Below the pieces are notes generated by a model, which saw nothing but the letters and a program-made list of their open reading frames with translations, was not told the DNA's origin and made no database searches. Position numbers and translations under genes: made by a program. A DNA stretch of 64,000 bases from Aplectana chamaeleonis (lineage: Eukaryota > Nematoda > Chromadorea > Rhabditida > Cosmocercidae), in assembly GCA_029168955.1 (NCBI GenBank), contig JAPDOI010000707.1, positions 1-64,000 of the forward strand. The letters run 5' to 3'. Positions 55,030-64,000 of this stretch are shown piece by piece; the first letter of the stretch is position 1; each line of letters begins with the position of its first letter.

Positions 55030-58000
55030 ATGTACCGAAGCACTTTTACATGGGGCCCGTATACTTTCTATGGCGTCCGGCGCACTCTTACATGGGTCCC
55101 GTACACTTTCTATGGCGTCCGGCGCACGCTTACATGGGTCCCGTACACTTTCTATGGCGTCCGGGGCATTTTCACATGGGTCCCGTACACTTTTTATGGC
55201 GTCCGGCGCATTTTTACATGGGTCCCGTACACTTTCTATGGCGTCCGGAGCACTCTTACATTGGTCCCGTATACTTTCTATGGCGTCCGGCGCACGCTTA
55301 CATGGGTCCCGTACACTTTCTATGGCGTCCGGCGCATTTTTACATGGGTCCCGTATACTTTCTATGGCGTCCGGCGCGCGCTTACATGGGTCCCGTATAG
55401 TTTCTATGGCGTCCGGCGCACGCTTACATGGGTCCCGTATACTTTCTATGGCGTCCGGCGCACGCTTACATGGGTCCCGTACACTTTCTATGGCGTCCGG
55501 CGCATTTTTACATGGATCCCGTACACTTTCTATGGCGTCCGGAGCACTCTTACATTGGTCCCGTATACTTTCTATGGCGTCCGGCGCACGCCATGGGTCC
55601 CGTACACTTTCTATGGCGTCCGGAGCACTCTTACATTGGTCCCGTACACTTCCAATGGCGTCCGGCGCACGCTTACATGGGTCTTGTACACTTTATATGG
55701 CGTCCGGCGCACGCTTACGTGGGTCCCGTATACTTTCTATGGCGTCCGGCGCACGCCACATGGGTCCCGGTACACTTTCTATGGCGTCCGGCGCATTTTT
55801 ACATGGATCCCGTACACTTTCTATGGCGTCCGGAGCACTCTTACATTGGTCCCGTATACTTTCTATGGAGTCCGGCGCACGCTTACATGGGTCCAGTATA
55901 CTTTCTATGGAGTCCGGCGCACGCTTACATGGGTCCAGTATACTTTCCATGGCGTCCGGCGCACGCTTACATGAGTCCCGTACACTTTCTATGGCGTCCG
56001 GCGCATTTCTACATGGGTCCAGTACACTTTCTATGGCGTCCGGAGCACTCTTACATTGGTCCCGTATACTTTCTATGGAGTCCGGCGCACGCTACATGGG
56101 TCCCGTATACTTTCTATGGCGTCCGGCGCATTTTTACATTGGTCCCGTATACTTTCTATGGAGTCCGGCGCACGCTTACATGGGTCCAGTATACTTTCTA
56201 TGGAGTCCGGCGCACGCTTACATGGGTCCAGTATACTATCCATGGCGTCCGGCGCATTTTTACGTGGGTCCCGTACACTTTCTATGGCGTCCGGCGCATT
56301 TCTACATGGGTCCAGTACACTTTCTATGGCGTCCGGAGCACTCTTACATTGGTCCCGTATACTTTCTATGGCGTCCGGCGCACGCTTACATGGGTCCCGT
56401 ACACTTTCTATGGCGTCCGGAGCACTCTTACATTGGTCCCGTACACTTCCAATGGCGTCCGGCGCACGCTTACATGGGTCTTGTACACTTTATATGGCGT
56501 CCGGCGCACGCTTACGTGGGTCCCGTATACTTTCTATGGCGTCCGGCGCACGCTTACATGGGTCCCGTACACTTTCTATGGCGTCCGGCGCATTTTTACA
56601 TGGATCCCGTACACTTTCTATGGCGTCCGGAGCACTCTTACATTGGTCCCGTATACTTTCTATGGCGTCCGGCGCACGCTTACATGGGTCCCGTACACTT
56701 TCTATGGCGTCCGGCGCACGCTTACATGGGTCCCGTATACTTTCTATGGCGCCCGGCGCCCGCTTACACGGGCCCCGTACACTTTCTATGGCGTCCGGCG
56801 CATTTTTACATGGGTCCCGTACACTTTCTATGGCGTCCGGAGCACTCTTACATTGGTCCCGTATACTTTCTATGGCGTCCGGCGCACGCTTACATGGGTC
56901 CCGTACACTTTCTATGGCGTCCGGCGCATTTTTACATGGGTCCCGTACACTTTCTATGGCGTCCGGGGCACTCCTACATTGGTCCCGTACACTTCCAATG
57001 GCGTCCGGCGCACGCTTACATGGGTCTTGTACACTTTCTATGGCGTCCGGCGCATTTTTACATTGGTCCCGTACACTTTCTATGGCGTCCGGCGCACGCT
57101 TACGTGGGTCCCGTATACTTTCTATGGCGTCCGGCGCACGCTTACATGGGTCCCGTACACTTTCTATGGCGTCCGGCGCATTTTTACATGGGTCCTGCAC
57201 ATCGTTCTCTGGCGTCCGGAGCACTCTTACATTGGTCCCGTACACTTTCTATGGCGTCCAGCGCACGCTTACATGGGTCCCGTATACTTTCTATGGCGTC
57301 CGGCGCATTTTTACATGGGTCCCGTACACTTTCTATGGCGTCCGGCGCACGCTTACATGGGCCCCGTATAGTTTCTATGGCGTCCGGCGCACGCATACAT
57401 GGGTCCCGTATACTTTATATGGCATCCGGCGCAATCTTACATGGGTCCCGTACACTTTCTATGGCGTCCGGCGCATTTTTACATGGATTCCGTACACTTT
57501 CTATGGCGTCCGGAGCACTCTTACATTGGTCCCGTATACTTTCTATGGCGTCCGGCGCACGCTTACATGGGTCCCGTACACTTTCTATGGCGTCCGGAGC
57601 ACTCTTACATTGGTCCCGTACACTTCCAATGGCGTCCGGCGCACGCTTACATGGGTCTTGTACACTTTCTATGGCGTCCGGCGCATTTTTACATTGGTCC
57701 TGTACACTTTCTATGGCGTCCGGCGCACGCTTACATGGGTCCCGTATACTTTCTATGGCGTCCGGCGCACGCTTACATGGGTCCCGTACACTTTCTATGG
57801 CGTCCGGCGCATTTTTGACATGGGTCCCGTACACTTTCTCTGGCGTCCGGAGCACTCTTACATTGGTCCCGTACACTTTCTATGGCGTCCAGCGCACGCT
57901 TACATGGGTCCTGTATACTTTCTATGGCGTCCGGCGCACGCTTACACGGGTCCCGTACACTTTCTATGGCGTCCGGCGCATTTTTACATGGGTCCCGTAC

Positions 58001-58345
58001 ACTTTCTCTGGCGTCCGGAGCACGCTTACCTGGGTCCCGTATACTTTCTATGGCGTCCGGCGCACGCTTACATGGGTCCCGTACACTTTCTATGGCGTCC
58101 GGCGCATTTTTACATGGGTCCCGTACACTTTCTATGGCGTCCGGCGCACGCTTACCTGGGTCCCGTATACTTTCTATGGCGTCCGGCGCACGCCTACATG
58201 GGGCCCGTACACTTTCTATGGCGTCCGGCGCATTTTACATGGGTCCCGTACACTTTCTCTGGCATCCGGAGCACTCTTACATTGGTCCCGTACGCTTTCA
58301 ATGGCGTCCGGCGCACTCTTACATGGGTCCCGCACACTTGTTAAT
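55030..58345 (+). repeat. 42-bp satellite array, ~79 copies, with monomer subtypes
   Basis: Unit GGCGCACGCTTACATGGGTC then CCGTACACTTTCTATGGCGTCC. Three main monomer types differ in the first half: GCGCACGCTTACATGGG, GCGCATTTTTACATGGG and GAGCACTCTTACATTGG. They recur in mixed order, giving partial higher-order structure. Because 42 is a multiple of three and the unit lacks stops, all three plus frames and one minus frame stay open for hundreds of codons (longest 54959-58468, 1169 codons). That frame jumps between three different 14-residue repeats at single-base indels, so coding constraint is not evident. Confidence 0.95.
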
Positions 58346-58809
58346 GGCATCGTGAGAGCGTATGGGCGTCGCTGTGTTTATTCAAATCTCTGCGTTTCGC
58401 GCCTCCGTGAACGCGCGTCGCGTGCCTGCGTCGCAGTCTTCCCGTTGATAATTTTGAAAACTTCATAGAGTCGGTTGTTCAAACTATGAGAGGGGCGTGA
58501 CCGGGGAGGTGCGTTACTTACCCGGTCACGCCCCTTCCCGCTCGAAAACTTTCATTAATACGGCCACAGAACCAACATATCAAAGAGAAGAGAAGAGAAT
58601 TGCAAATAGTTCAGCTTTCTGGCAAAAGTAATGATTTGATAATGTCATATTTACGGAAAATTAGAGGTAAGATGTCAGAAAATCTCTTGAAACAGATTAT
58701 TTGGTGAAAAAAAGAAAGAAAATACAAAAATATTCGGAGCACAATAACCTGGCGTACTCATAAAACTGGGAGCGCGGAGCGCGGAATTCCTCTCGTCCCT
58801 GATTGGTAC

Positions 58810-59240
58810 TTGAAGATAATGTTAGAAATGAGCGCATTTTTCAAAATAGGATTGGTTGCAAATATTTCAGACAAGGACGGTTATCAATTAATTGTATTAT
58901 CATGGTACGGTAGAAAAACCTTTTTTCTTGATGGTTTTCGCCAGACTATCAATTTTCGATAGACTTTTGGCATTACACCAACTTATATCCGACCGGATAT
59001 CCGGCTCGGATACTTGGATTCCGACTCACCGAAAAAACGTAATTTTCGGATTGATCCGAGATCCGACTATCCGTTTAGCCTCCCTATCCGAATGACTCGG
59101 ATTATCCGATGTTGTTATTTTAAATCTCTCCGTTTGAATCGGATATCAGCGACCTACGATTTCTGAGTTATCCCAAAACAGAGTATCCGATCTTTTTTTG
59201 ATTCGGATCCAATGTATAATAGCTACAACGCGGCTTCCTA
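58810..59240. repeat. ATCCGA-rich dispersed repeat, copy 3
   Basis: AAAATAGGATTGGTTGCAAA, then CCGACCGGATATCCGGCTCG and GATTGATCCGAGATCCGACT, parallel to 46370-46800. Confidence 0.65.
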
Positions 59241-59880
59241 GAGCCTTTGCGGAGAAAATGTCCGAATGGGGGGAGGGAAAATGTCCGCGAGGGGGGAGAA
59301 AATGTCCGCGGAGGAAGCGTCTGCATTGGAGCAAACTTCGTCTATGAAGCAGAATTCCGCAAAGCCAAGGACTCCGACCTGAATAGCCAAACTTTTCTTT
59401 GCCATGAGTAGCAACCAGTTTTTTAATTAATAGCGTCTGCGCATGAAGCTTTCCCCGTTTACCAAAGTATCGTGTGGTTTTTTGCAAATCAAGACCGTGA
59501 GCGCATCAGACGAGAGTTTTTAAAGCCGTCTCCAAAAAGGTCACAAACGCCCAGAAGAGAAGAAAAGTGATGAATTGTGGCAAAACAGGATATATGTCGC
59601 TGATGCAGTCCAAACAAGGCACATTTGCTGCACTAACCAGGTTGAACACTTCATCATACCCATATAATAAGACATATCTTCATAAGGATTGTGATATGTC
59701 CATGAGAATTGAGTTCGAAGAGCGTTATGCACATGGATGTTCATGCAAACACAGGTCCATTTTCACACTTCCTTTTTTCAAGTTATGGAAGGCGCCAGTT
59801 CCACCCCTTTCAGATGTGGAGCGTTCGCGGGAACGGAAAAAGGCGGCTTTGCGGTTGCGTATTTCCACTAAGAGTGCAAA
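59241..59880. other. No supported gene
   Basis: Begins with GAAAATGTCCGCG repeats (59255-59310), then unassigned sequence. A 108-codon plus frame at 59567-59893 has no recognised domain and may be upstream CR1 decay. Confidence 0.35.
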
Positions 59881-60125
59881 AGCGATAATCTAGACGTGTG
59901 TTCACCAACATTCCCAAACAGAGAAATTCCAGATTATGCAGCTCGTTTGGATATGCTAGGGTTAAATACCCTACGATATCGCAGAGCTGAATATGATTTG
60001 CATCTATGCTGTAAGATCGTGCATGGTTTTTTCGACATTCCCTTTGACAGCCTTTTCGTGTTTACTCGCCAGCATGTCCGTTCTCGCGAGCATGGATTCC
60101 AACTTGAACGAAAATTCACATCTAA

Positions 60126-60261
60126 GGCCTATTTCACACTTCCATCGCTGATCGCCGCGATGGCATGTTCTGAATGCAAATCGACCTGCGACACGATCTC
60201 GATCGATGCTCATGGTTATCATATCATCGCGTAGCGCAGCGATGGAACTCTGAAAGAGGCC
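60126..60261. mobile_element. 136-bp MITE with TAA duplication inside CR1
   Basis: GGCCTATTTCACACTTCCAT and ATGGAACTCTGAAAGAGGCC are inverted, with TAA on both sides. Removing it rejoins the CR1 frame (KFTSKA then KGSILKSF). The end word GAACTCTGAAAG also appears at 49608 and inverted at 48097. Confidence 0.8.
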
Positions 60262-60634
60262 TAAAGGCAGCATATTGAAATCCTTTGCGTTCAGGGTTGT
60301 CAAAACTTGGAACAATTTGCCTGCAGAAATCGCTGAATACGGAAACTTTTCGATCTTTCGAAGTAGCCTATCCAAACACGATTTCAGATCACTACAAGGG
60401 ACGAGTGAGCGTCCACTCTGATTAAAAGGGTATCACTATTAATCTAATGTAACGGATTTCTCCAGCTTGTAGTGTTTTTCTTTGTGCCCAGAAGCGGTGG
60501 TCTCAGGTCTCTTCAGACAAGAAGTCATTCGAATCGCAAAAAAAATTCTCAACAAAAGGTTCAGATTTGGTCCCCTTCTTACTTCTGTTGTGCATCTTTT
60601 TACTTCAACAAGGGATCTCACTGACATATGATCT

Positions 60635-60786
60635 AGTTCCGCGATCGCGTTCAGTCTGCAAATTCTCATTATCACAATCATACAAGCGAAGCGGCTGTTT
60701 TGAGAATGATTCTAGTTGAATTTTTCAAAAACGACCGCTTCGCCTCTACGATTATGATAATGAGGACTGAACTCGATTGCGGAACT
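60635..60786. repeat. Inverted-repeat MITE, ~70-bp arms
   Basis: AGTTCCGCGATCGCGTTCAG and CTGAACTCGATTGCGGAACT at the ends, TCATTATCACAATC / GATTATGATAATGA and GCGAAGCGG / CCGCTTCGC inside. Lies in the CR1 3' UTR. Confidence 0.8.
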
Positions 60787-60969
60787 GAACTATATGTATA
60801 CATGTATGTTTCTTTATTTCAAAATAAAGTCGTTGAATGAATGAATAAGCATACTGTAGGTTAAGCGACAATCAACAGCAAAATTGTAAATATCTTCTGA
60901 ATTTTGATGAAGAAGTATTGAAAACGTTGAAAAACAATGAGTTTTCCTCCCCTACACAAGCATTATCAA

Positions 60970-61095
60970 TATATAGCCTAGCTCCTTCATTTTGAGCGGA
61001 ATGAGTTGAGGTTTATTGGGCTTATCATGTCAAAATCTCTTTATCATTGTTATATTTTGCCATGACTGACCGCTCTGCTGCTTACTCCGCCCGGA
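60970..61095. repeat. Dispersed repeat R3, copy 3
   Basis: GGGCTTATCATGTCAAAATC, then TTATCATTGTTATATTTTGC and CATGACTGACCGCTCTGCTG, parallel to the other two copies. Confidence 0.5.
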
Positions 61096-61325
61096 CTCAT
61101 TCGGGGAAACCAGGCTTTACCAAATGTATTTCCACGCAATATTAACAAGAAAAAAAAAGAATTTTTCTCTGTTAATTCTATTTTTCTGTGACTTCTCATT
61201 TTTCTTGGTATTCGGTGTTTTTTCTTCGAAATTAAGGAAAAAATACACCTTTGCCGTCGATTATGGCGCAGCCTTCAGTATGATCAGTAGAGATACGCAA
61301 CAGCACAACACCTTTTTCCAGTGCC

Positions 61326-62120
61326 GTGGCTGCAGTCACCAAGTATGCCCGAGCCAAAACAGAAAAGCAGAGCTATGATTCCGTCTTCGTCCACATCGAT
61401 CTCTCCAATTCTCTCGCTCACTATTCTGGTGCTCGTCAACGTGCTTTTCTTAATTTAAGCAGAGCAGACTGGTGCCTGTTAAGAGAAGTTGCGCTACACA
61501 TAGCGGCCGATTACCTGTGGAATGGAAACGTGTTCCGGATGTAGGGTGGAATGTATACCGTCTGAATACTGCTCGATTTCCAAAACTGCTCCTCAAGTTC
61601 CACAAAAATTCTGAGCAGAGGCTGGCTGCCGTCAAGGCTAAGCTCAATGTTCTCAGGGCCCTGGGCGATACCTCATGGGGTAGCAGCAAAGAAACAATGC
61701 TCACAACCTAAAAGGTGTATCTCTACTGATCATACTGAAGGCTGCGCCATAATCGAATCCCGCTCTTCGCATTGTCACCGGATGTGCAAGGAGTTCCCCA
61801 GTCGAGCGCCTGCATGCTAAAACATGTTTACTACCAGTATAGGAGCACTGGAGCTCCAAGCCCAGCAATTCCGTATCAATATTATAAAACAACCAAACCA
61901 CCCGTCTTGGAAAGTGCTCAACCCCGTTAGAGAGAGAGAAAGAGAGAGAGAGAAAAGAAAGCAGTTTGCAGATGCTCTGAGCAAAGTCAATCTGCTCACA
62001 CCAAGAACGACTCCGTCTTCAGCGCGAGAAGCACACTAATTGTAAGTTCGTACAGTGTCATCTTGAGAAGGCGGTCGTAAATCCTATACTAGGAGAAGTA
62101 CCACTCCCAGTCTGCACATC
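61326..62120 (+). pseudogene. Rearranged jockey-like fragment
   Basis: HIDLSNSLAHYSGARQRAFL (61400s) equals the end of the endonuclease in the 30-33 kb copy. It then jumps to a thumb-region piece (KNSEQRLAAVKAKLNVLRAL, 61600s) and to VTGCARSSPVERLHAKT (about 61790). A 46-bp inverted repeat (61250-61300 versus 61711-61760, ATTATGGCGCAGCCTTCAGT) brackets the first part, indicating local rearrangement. A GA-rich microsatellite is at 61928-61957. Confidence 0.7.
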
Positions 62121-62327
62121 AATTCAAGAACTTTATTTTTCAATAGAGGAACATTTTCGACTTTGAAACCCGAGAATTCAACATATACGTATTAATTTGT
62201 TGTGTTTATACGATGTATAACCATGCGACGAAGTTGAAAATCTGGTACTCGAATCTGTTTGTTATCAAGATTTTAAACCCAGAAGGATCTGATTTAATAG
62301 TAATGCGGACAGACGTTACTACCGTTG

Positions 62328-62440
62328 CGGACATTTTCTCACCTCTATTTTGACTCGCGGACATTTTCTCCCCTCCGTGGACATTTTCTCCCACATCGCG
62401 GACATTTTCTGCCACCTCGCGAACATTTTCTCACGTAACC
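62328..62440. repeat. Array of GCGGACATTTTCTC words
   Basis: Five near copies of (G)CGGACATTTTCTC spaced 16-25 bp. Three inverted copies lie at 59255-59310. Origin unknown. Confidence 0.7.
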
Positions 62441-62494
62441 TTCCTAGAGATAGGATACAAACCAAACATACATCCTATTCAAAACGGTTTACTT

Positions 62495-64000
62495 GGTCTT
62501 CTTCTTCTTCTTCTTTGCAGCCACGTCGAGGGTACTGTCATAGGTTGAGGAACTGGGCGACCAATAATGGATTCGTCCATAGGTCCATTGTGGTCAGCGT
62601 GGTTGGCCTCTCCGGACAATCAAACAAATGTGCCGTATCGTGGCCGTGGCCTCCACAGTCTGGGCAAACGTCCGATTTGGTGCTGTCAATCTTGCTAACA
62701 TATGCCATAAGCATAGTAGAGTGACCACAGCGCAGCGATGCCAGGGTGCATCTGGCCCTCCTTCCGAGTTGAGACTCGGATGTGCAGACCCGGGGCGGCA
62801 CCACTCCCAGGATGGGATTTACCGCCGCCTTTTCCAGATGACACCGTACGAACTGTGTGTGCTCCTCGCGCAACAGACGGAGTCGTTCTTGCTGTGAATC
62901 GTGCCATCTTTGCTGATTGACTTTGCTTGGAGCATCGGCGAATGACTTTCTGATGCGTCTCTCCCTGACGGGGTTCAGCACTCTCCATGAGGGGTGGTTG
63001 GTTTGTTTTATGATATTGATGAAAAATTGTTGGGCCTGGAGCTGACAGTGTTCTTTTACTGGTAATAATCGCGTCTCCGCATGCAAGTGCTCGACTGGGG
63101 AACTTCTTGCACATCCGGTAGCTATACGAAGTGCGGCATTCTGTATACGCTGCATCTTGGTCCAGGAGGTTTCTGATACCAAGTGCTGTCACACCGGTGC
63201 AGCGTACTCCAAAGCGGGCTGATGTATTGCCTTGTATGTGGTGATAATAGTTTCTTTGCTACTGCCCCATGATGTACCGCCCATGGCTCGCCCAGGACAT
63301 TAGGCTTCGCTTTGACGACGGCCTGATGCTGCTCGGTGTTCTTATGAAACTAAAGCGATGGATTGAGCACCAGACCGAGCAATTTGGGAAAGCGAGCAAC
63401 AGGTAATCGATCTCCGTCCCACTCGACATGCTAGTGGGCGCTGCGCTCTGATGGATCCGTTGTGAGTACGGATACCGACGATTTGGATGCAGAGATCTTT
63501 AACATTTTGCGGTCGAAAAAGCTTTTCAGTGTGACCAGGTACTCATTGATCTTGGAGGCGGCCACATGAATATCCCGATCCCGACACATTATTGTCATAT
63601 CATCGGCATAGGCGACCACCTTGATATCCTGGGGAGGGGCGGGCATGTCTTCGAGGTACAGACTGAAGAGGGCAGGCGATAAAACGCCGCCCTGCGGAAC
63701 TCCAGCTGCAATAGGAATACTATTGGAGACATGGTTCTGAAACATAACACTGGCTCGCCTGCCCTTGATGAATGCCGATATCCAGCGTTTCTGCCACGGC
63801 GGTATTGATGATTCGAGTAAGTTGCTTGACAGAACTCCATGGTTTACTGTGTCGAATGCCTTGGTGAGATCTAAGGCAACAGCCACAGTTCTCTGTAGCT
63901 TCTGGGCATTGAACCCATCGATGGCAAAGCTTGTAATATCCAGCAGAGCTGTCGTGGTGGAATGCAGCTTTCTGAATCCATGCTGAATCACTTGCTTCTC
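62495..64000 (-). mobile_element. jockey-like element, 3' half, truncated by window end
   Basis: The 3' end is at a GAA-repeat tail (62495-62516 on the minus strand), followed inward by a UTR and a C-terminal region parallel to 30100-30500. The 5' half lies beyond 64000. Confidence 0.85.
62538..63991 (-). pseudogene. jockey-like RT and C-terminal zinc finger, partial
   Basis: RT frame 63431-63991: HGFRKLHSTTTALLDIT, VALDLTKAFDTVNHG (domain A), GVPQGGVLSPALFSLYLED (domain B), VVAYADDMTIMC (domain C, intact YADD). After a break near 63430-63190 the C-terminal frame 62538-63182 has NAALRIATGCARSSPVEHL and CPDCGGHGHDTAHLFDCP, a CCHC-like finger, then TTMDLWTNP. It is the best preserved RT in the window. 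The short break between the two frames suggests a recent loss of function. More N-terminal parts are outside the window. Confidence 0.85.

Larger units (their letters stand above)
49672..58801. mobile_element. Possible second hAT-like unit enclosing the satellite array
   Basis: Left CAGGGATGTGCGGAAT and right ATTCCTCTCGTCCCTG are inverted (13 of 16), flanked by ATTAGTAC (49664-49671) and ATTGGTAC (58802-58809), 7 of 8 identical. The left end closely matches the hAT-like end at 29885. No transposase. The two ends could instead belong to separate insertions. Confidence 0.4.
59880..60850 (+). pseudogene. CR1-type 3' fragment (C-terminal region and 3' UTR)
   Basis: LDMLGLNTLRYRRAEYDLHL and KIVHGFFDIPFDSLFVF (59940-60060), then after an inserted MITE SFAFRVVKTWNNLPAEIAE (60270s), the usual CR1 C-terminus. 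The 3' end is TTGAATGAATGAATAA (60835-60850). 5'-truncated. Confidence 0.75.

Noticed and set aside
54959..58468. 1169-codon open frame as a protein-coding gene
   Set aside because: It is a by-product of a 42-bp satellite unit without stops. The frame changes between three different 14-residue repeats at single-base indels, and other frames are equally open.
59540..59744. Upstream exon of the integrase-like gene on the minus strand
   Set aside because: A GTTAG donor exists at one end but there is no matching acceptor.
40565..64000. Search for the 5' exons of the integrase-like gene
   Set aside because: No splice-flanked minus-strand block with compatible phase was found among the MITEs and satellites; the 5' end probably lies beyond the window or was missed by eye.

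Overview
The window is eukaryotic and looks like nematode DNA. It has very short introns (49, 48 and 72 nt) ending in TTTCAG-type acceptors, a near-exact match to the core of the nematode spliced-leader SL1 exon at 51492-51513, and a dense mixture of jockey-like, RTE and CR1 non-LTR retrotransposons with many small terminal-inverted-repeat (TIR) elements. No bacterial operon, CRISPR array, rRNA or convincing tRNA was seen. Genus cannot be fixed from the sequence alone.

The main gene is on the minus strand, from upstream of 40564 down to a stop at 14796. I assembled at least 13 small exons (59-175 bp) by hand from splice signals. They join in phase without a stop to give the C-terminal ~468 residues of a retroviral-type (rve) integrase-fold protein. 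Most of its 26-kb span is transposon DNA in two introns. One ancestral ~87-nt intron took a 9.2-kb hAT-like insertion (29885-39113, perfect 8-bp target-site duplication, TSD). Another ancestral ~93-nt intron took a TIR element called 'X' here (15042-27924), later blown apart by a CR1 and by a 4.2-kb TIR element 'Y' carrying an RTE. A second possible spliced gene with a Cys-rich exon lies at 7214-7916 (minus).

Region by region: 1-3.1 kb holds little beyond a jockey-like fragment. 3.1-6.5 kb holds nested DNA elements (a TTAA-type element split by a TA-type element) and foldbacks. 7.2-7.9 kb is the Cys-rich gene. 9.28-13.6 kb is a second X copy split by a jockey-like element with an 11-bp TSD. 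14.8-40.6 kb is the integrase-like gene with its nested introns. 40.6-49 kb is a field of MITEs (TTA, TA and other TSDs) and long foldbacks. 49.7-58.8 kb may be one more hAT-like unit; it contains minisatellites, the SL1-like site and a 3.3-kb array of a 42-bp satellite. 58.8-64 kb holds CR1 and jockey-like fragments, and the window ends inside a jockey-like reverse transcriptase with an intact YADD.

The retrotransposon reading frames are mostly broken by frameshifts, stops or internal deletions. Two jockey-like copies keep traces of a 2A-like peptide (ExNPGP-type) directly before a PHD-like zinc finger and the endonuclease. All family assignments come from motifs read by eye; no database search was run.
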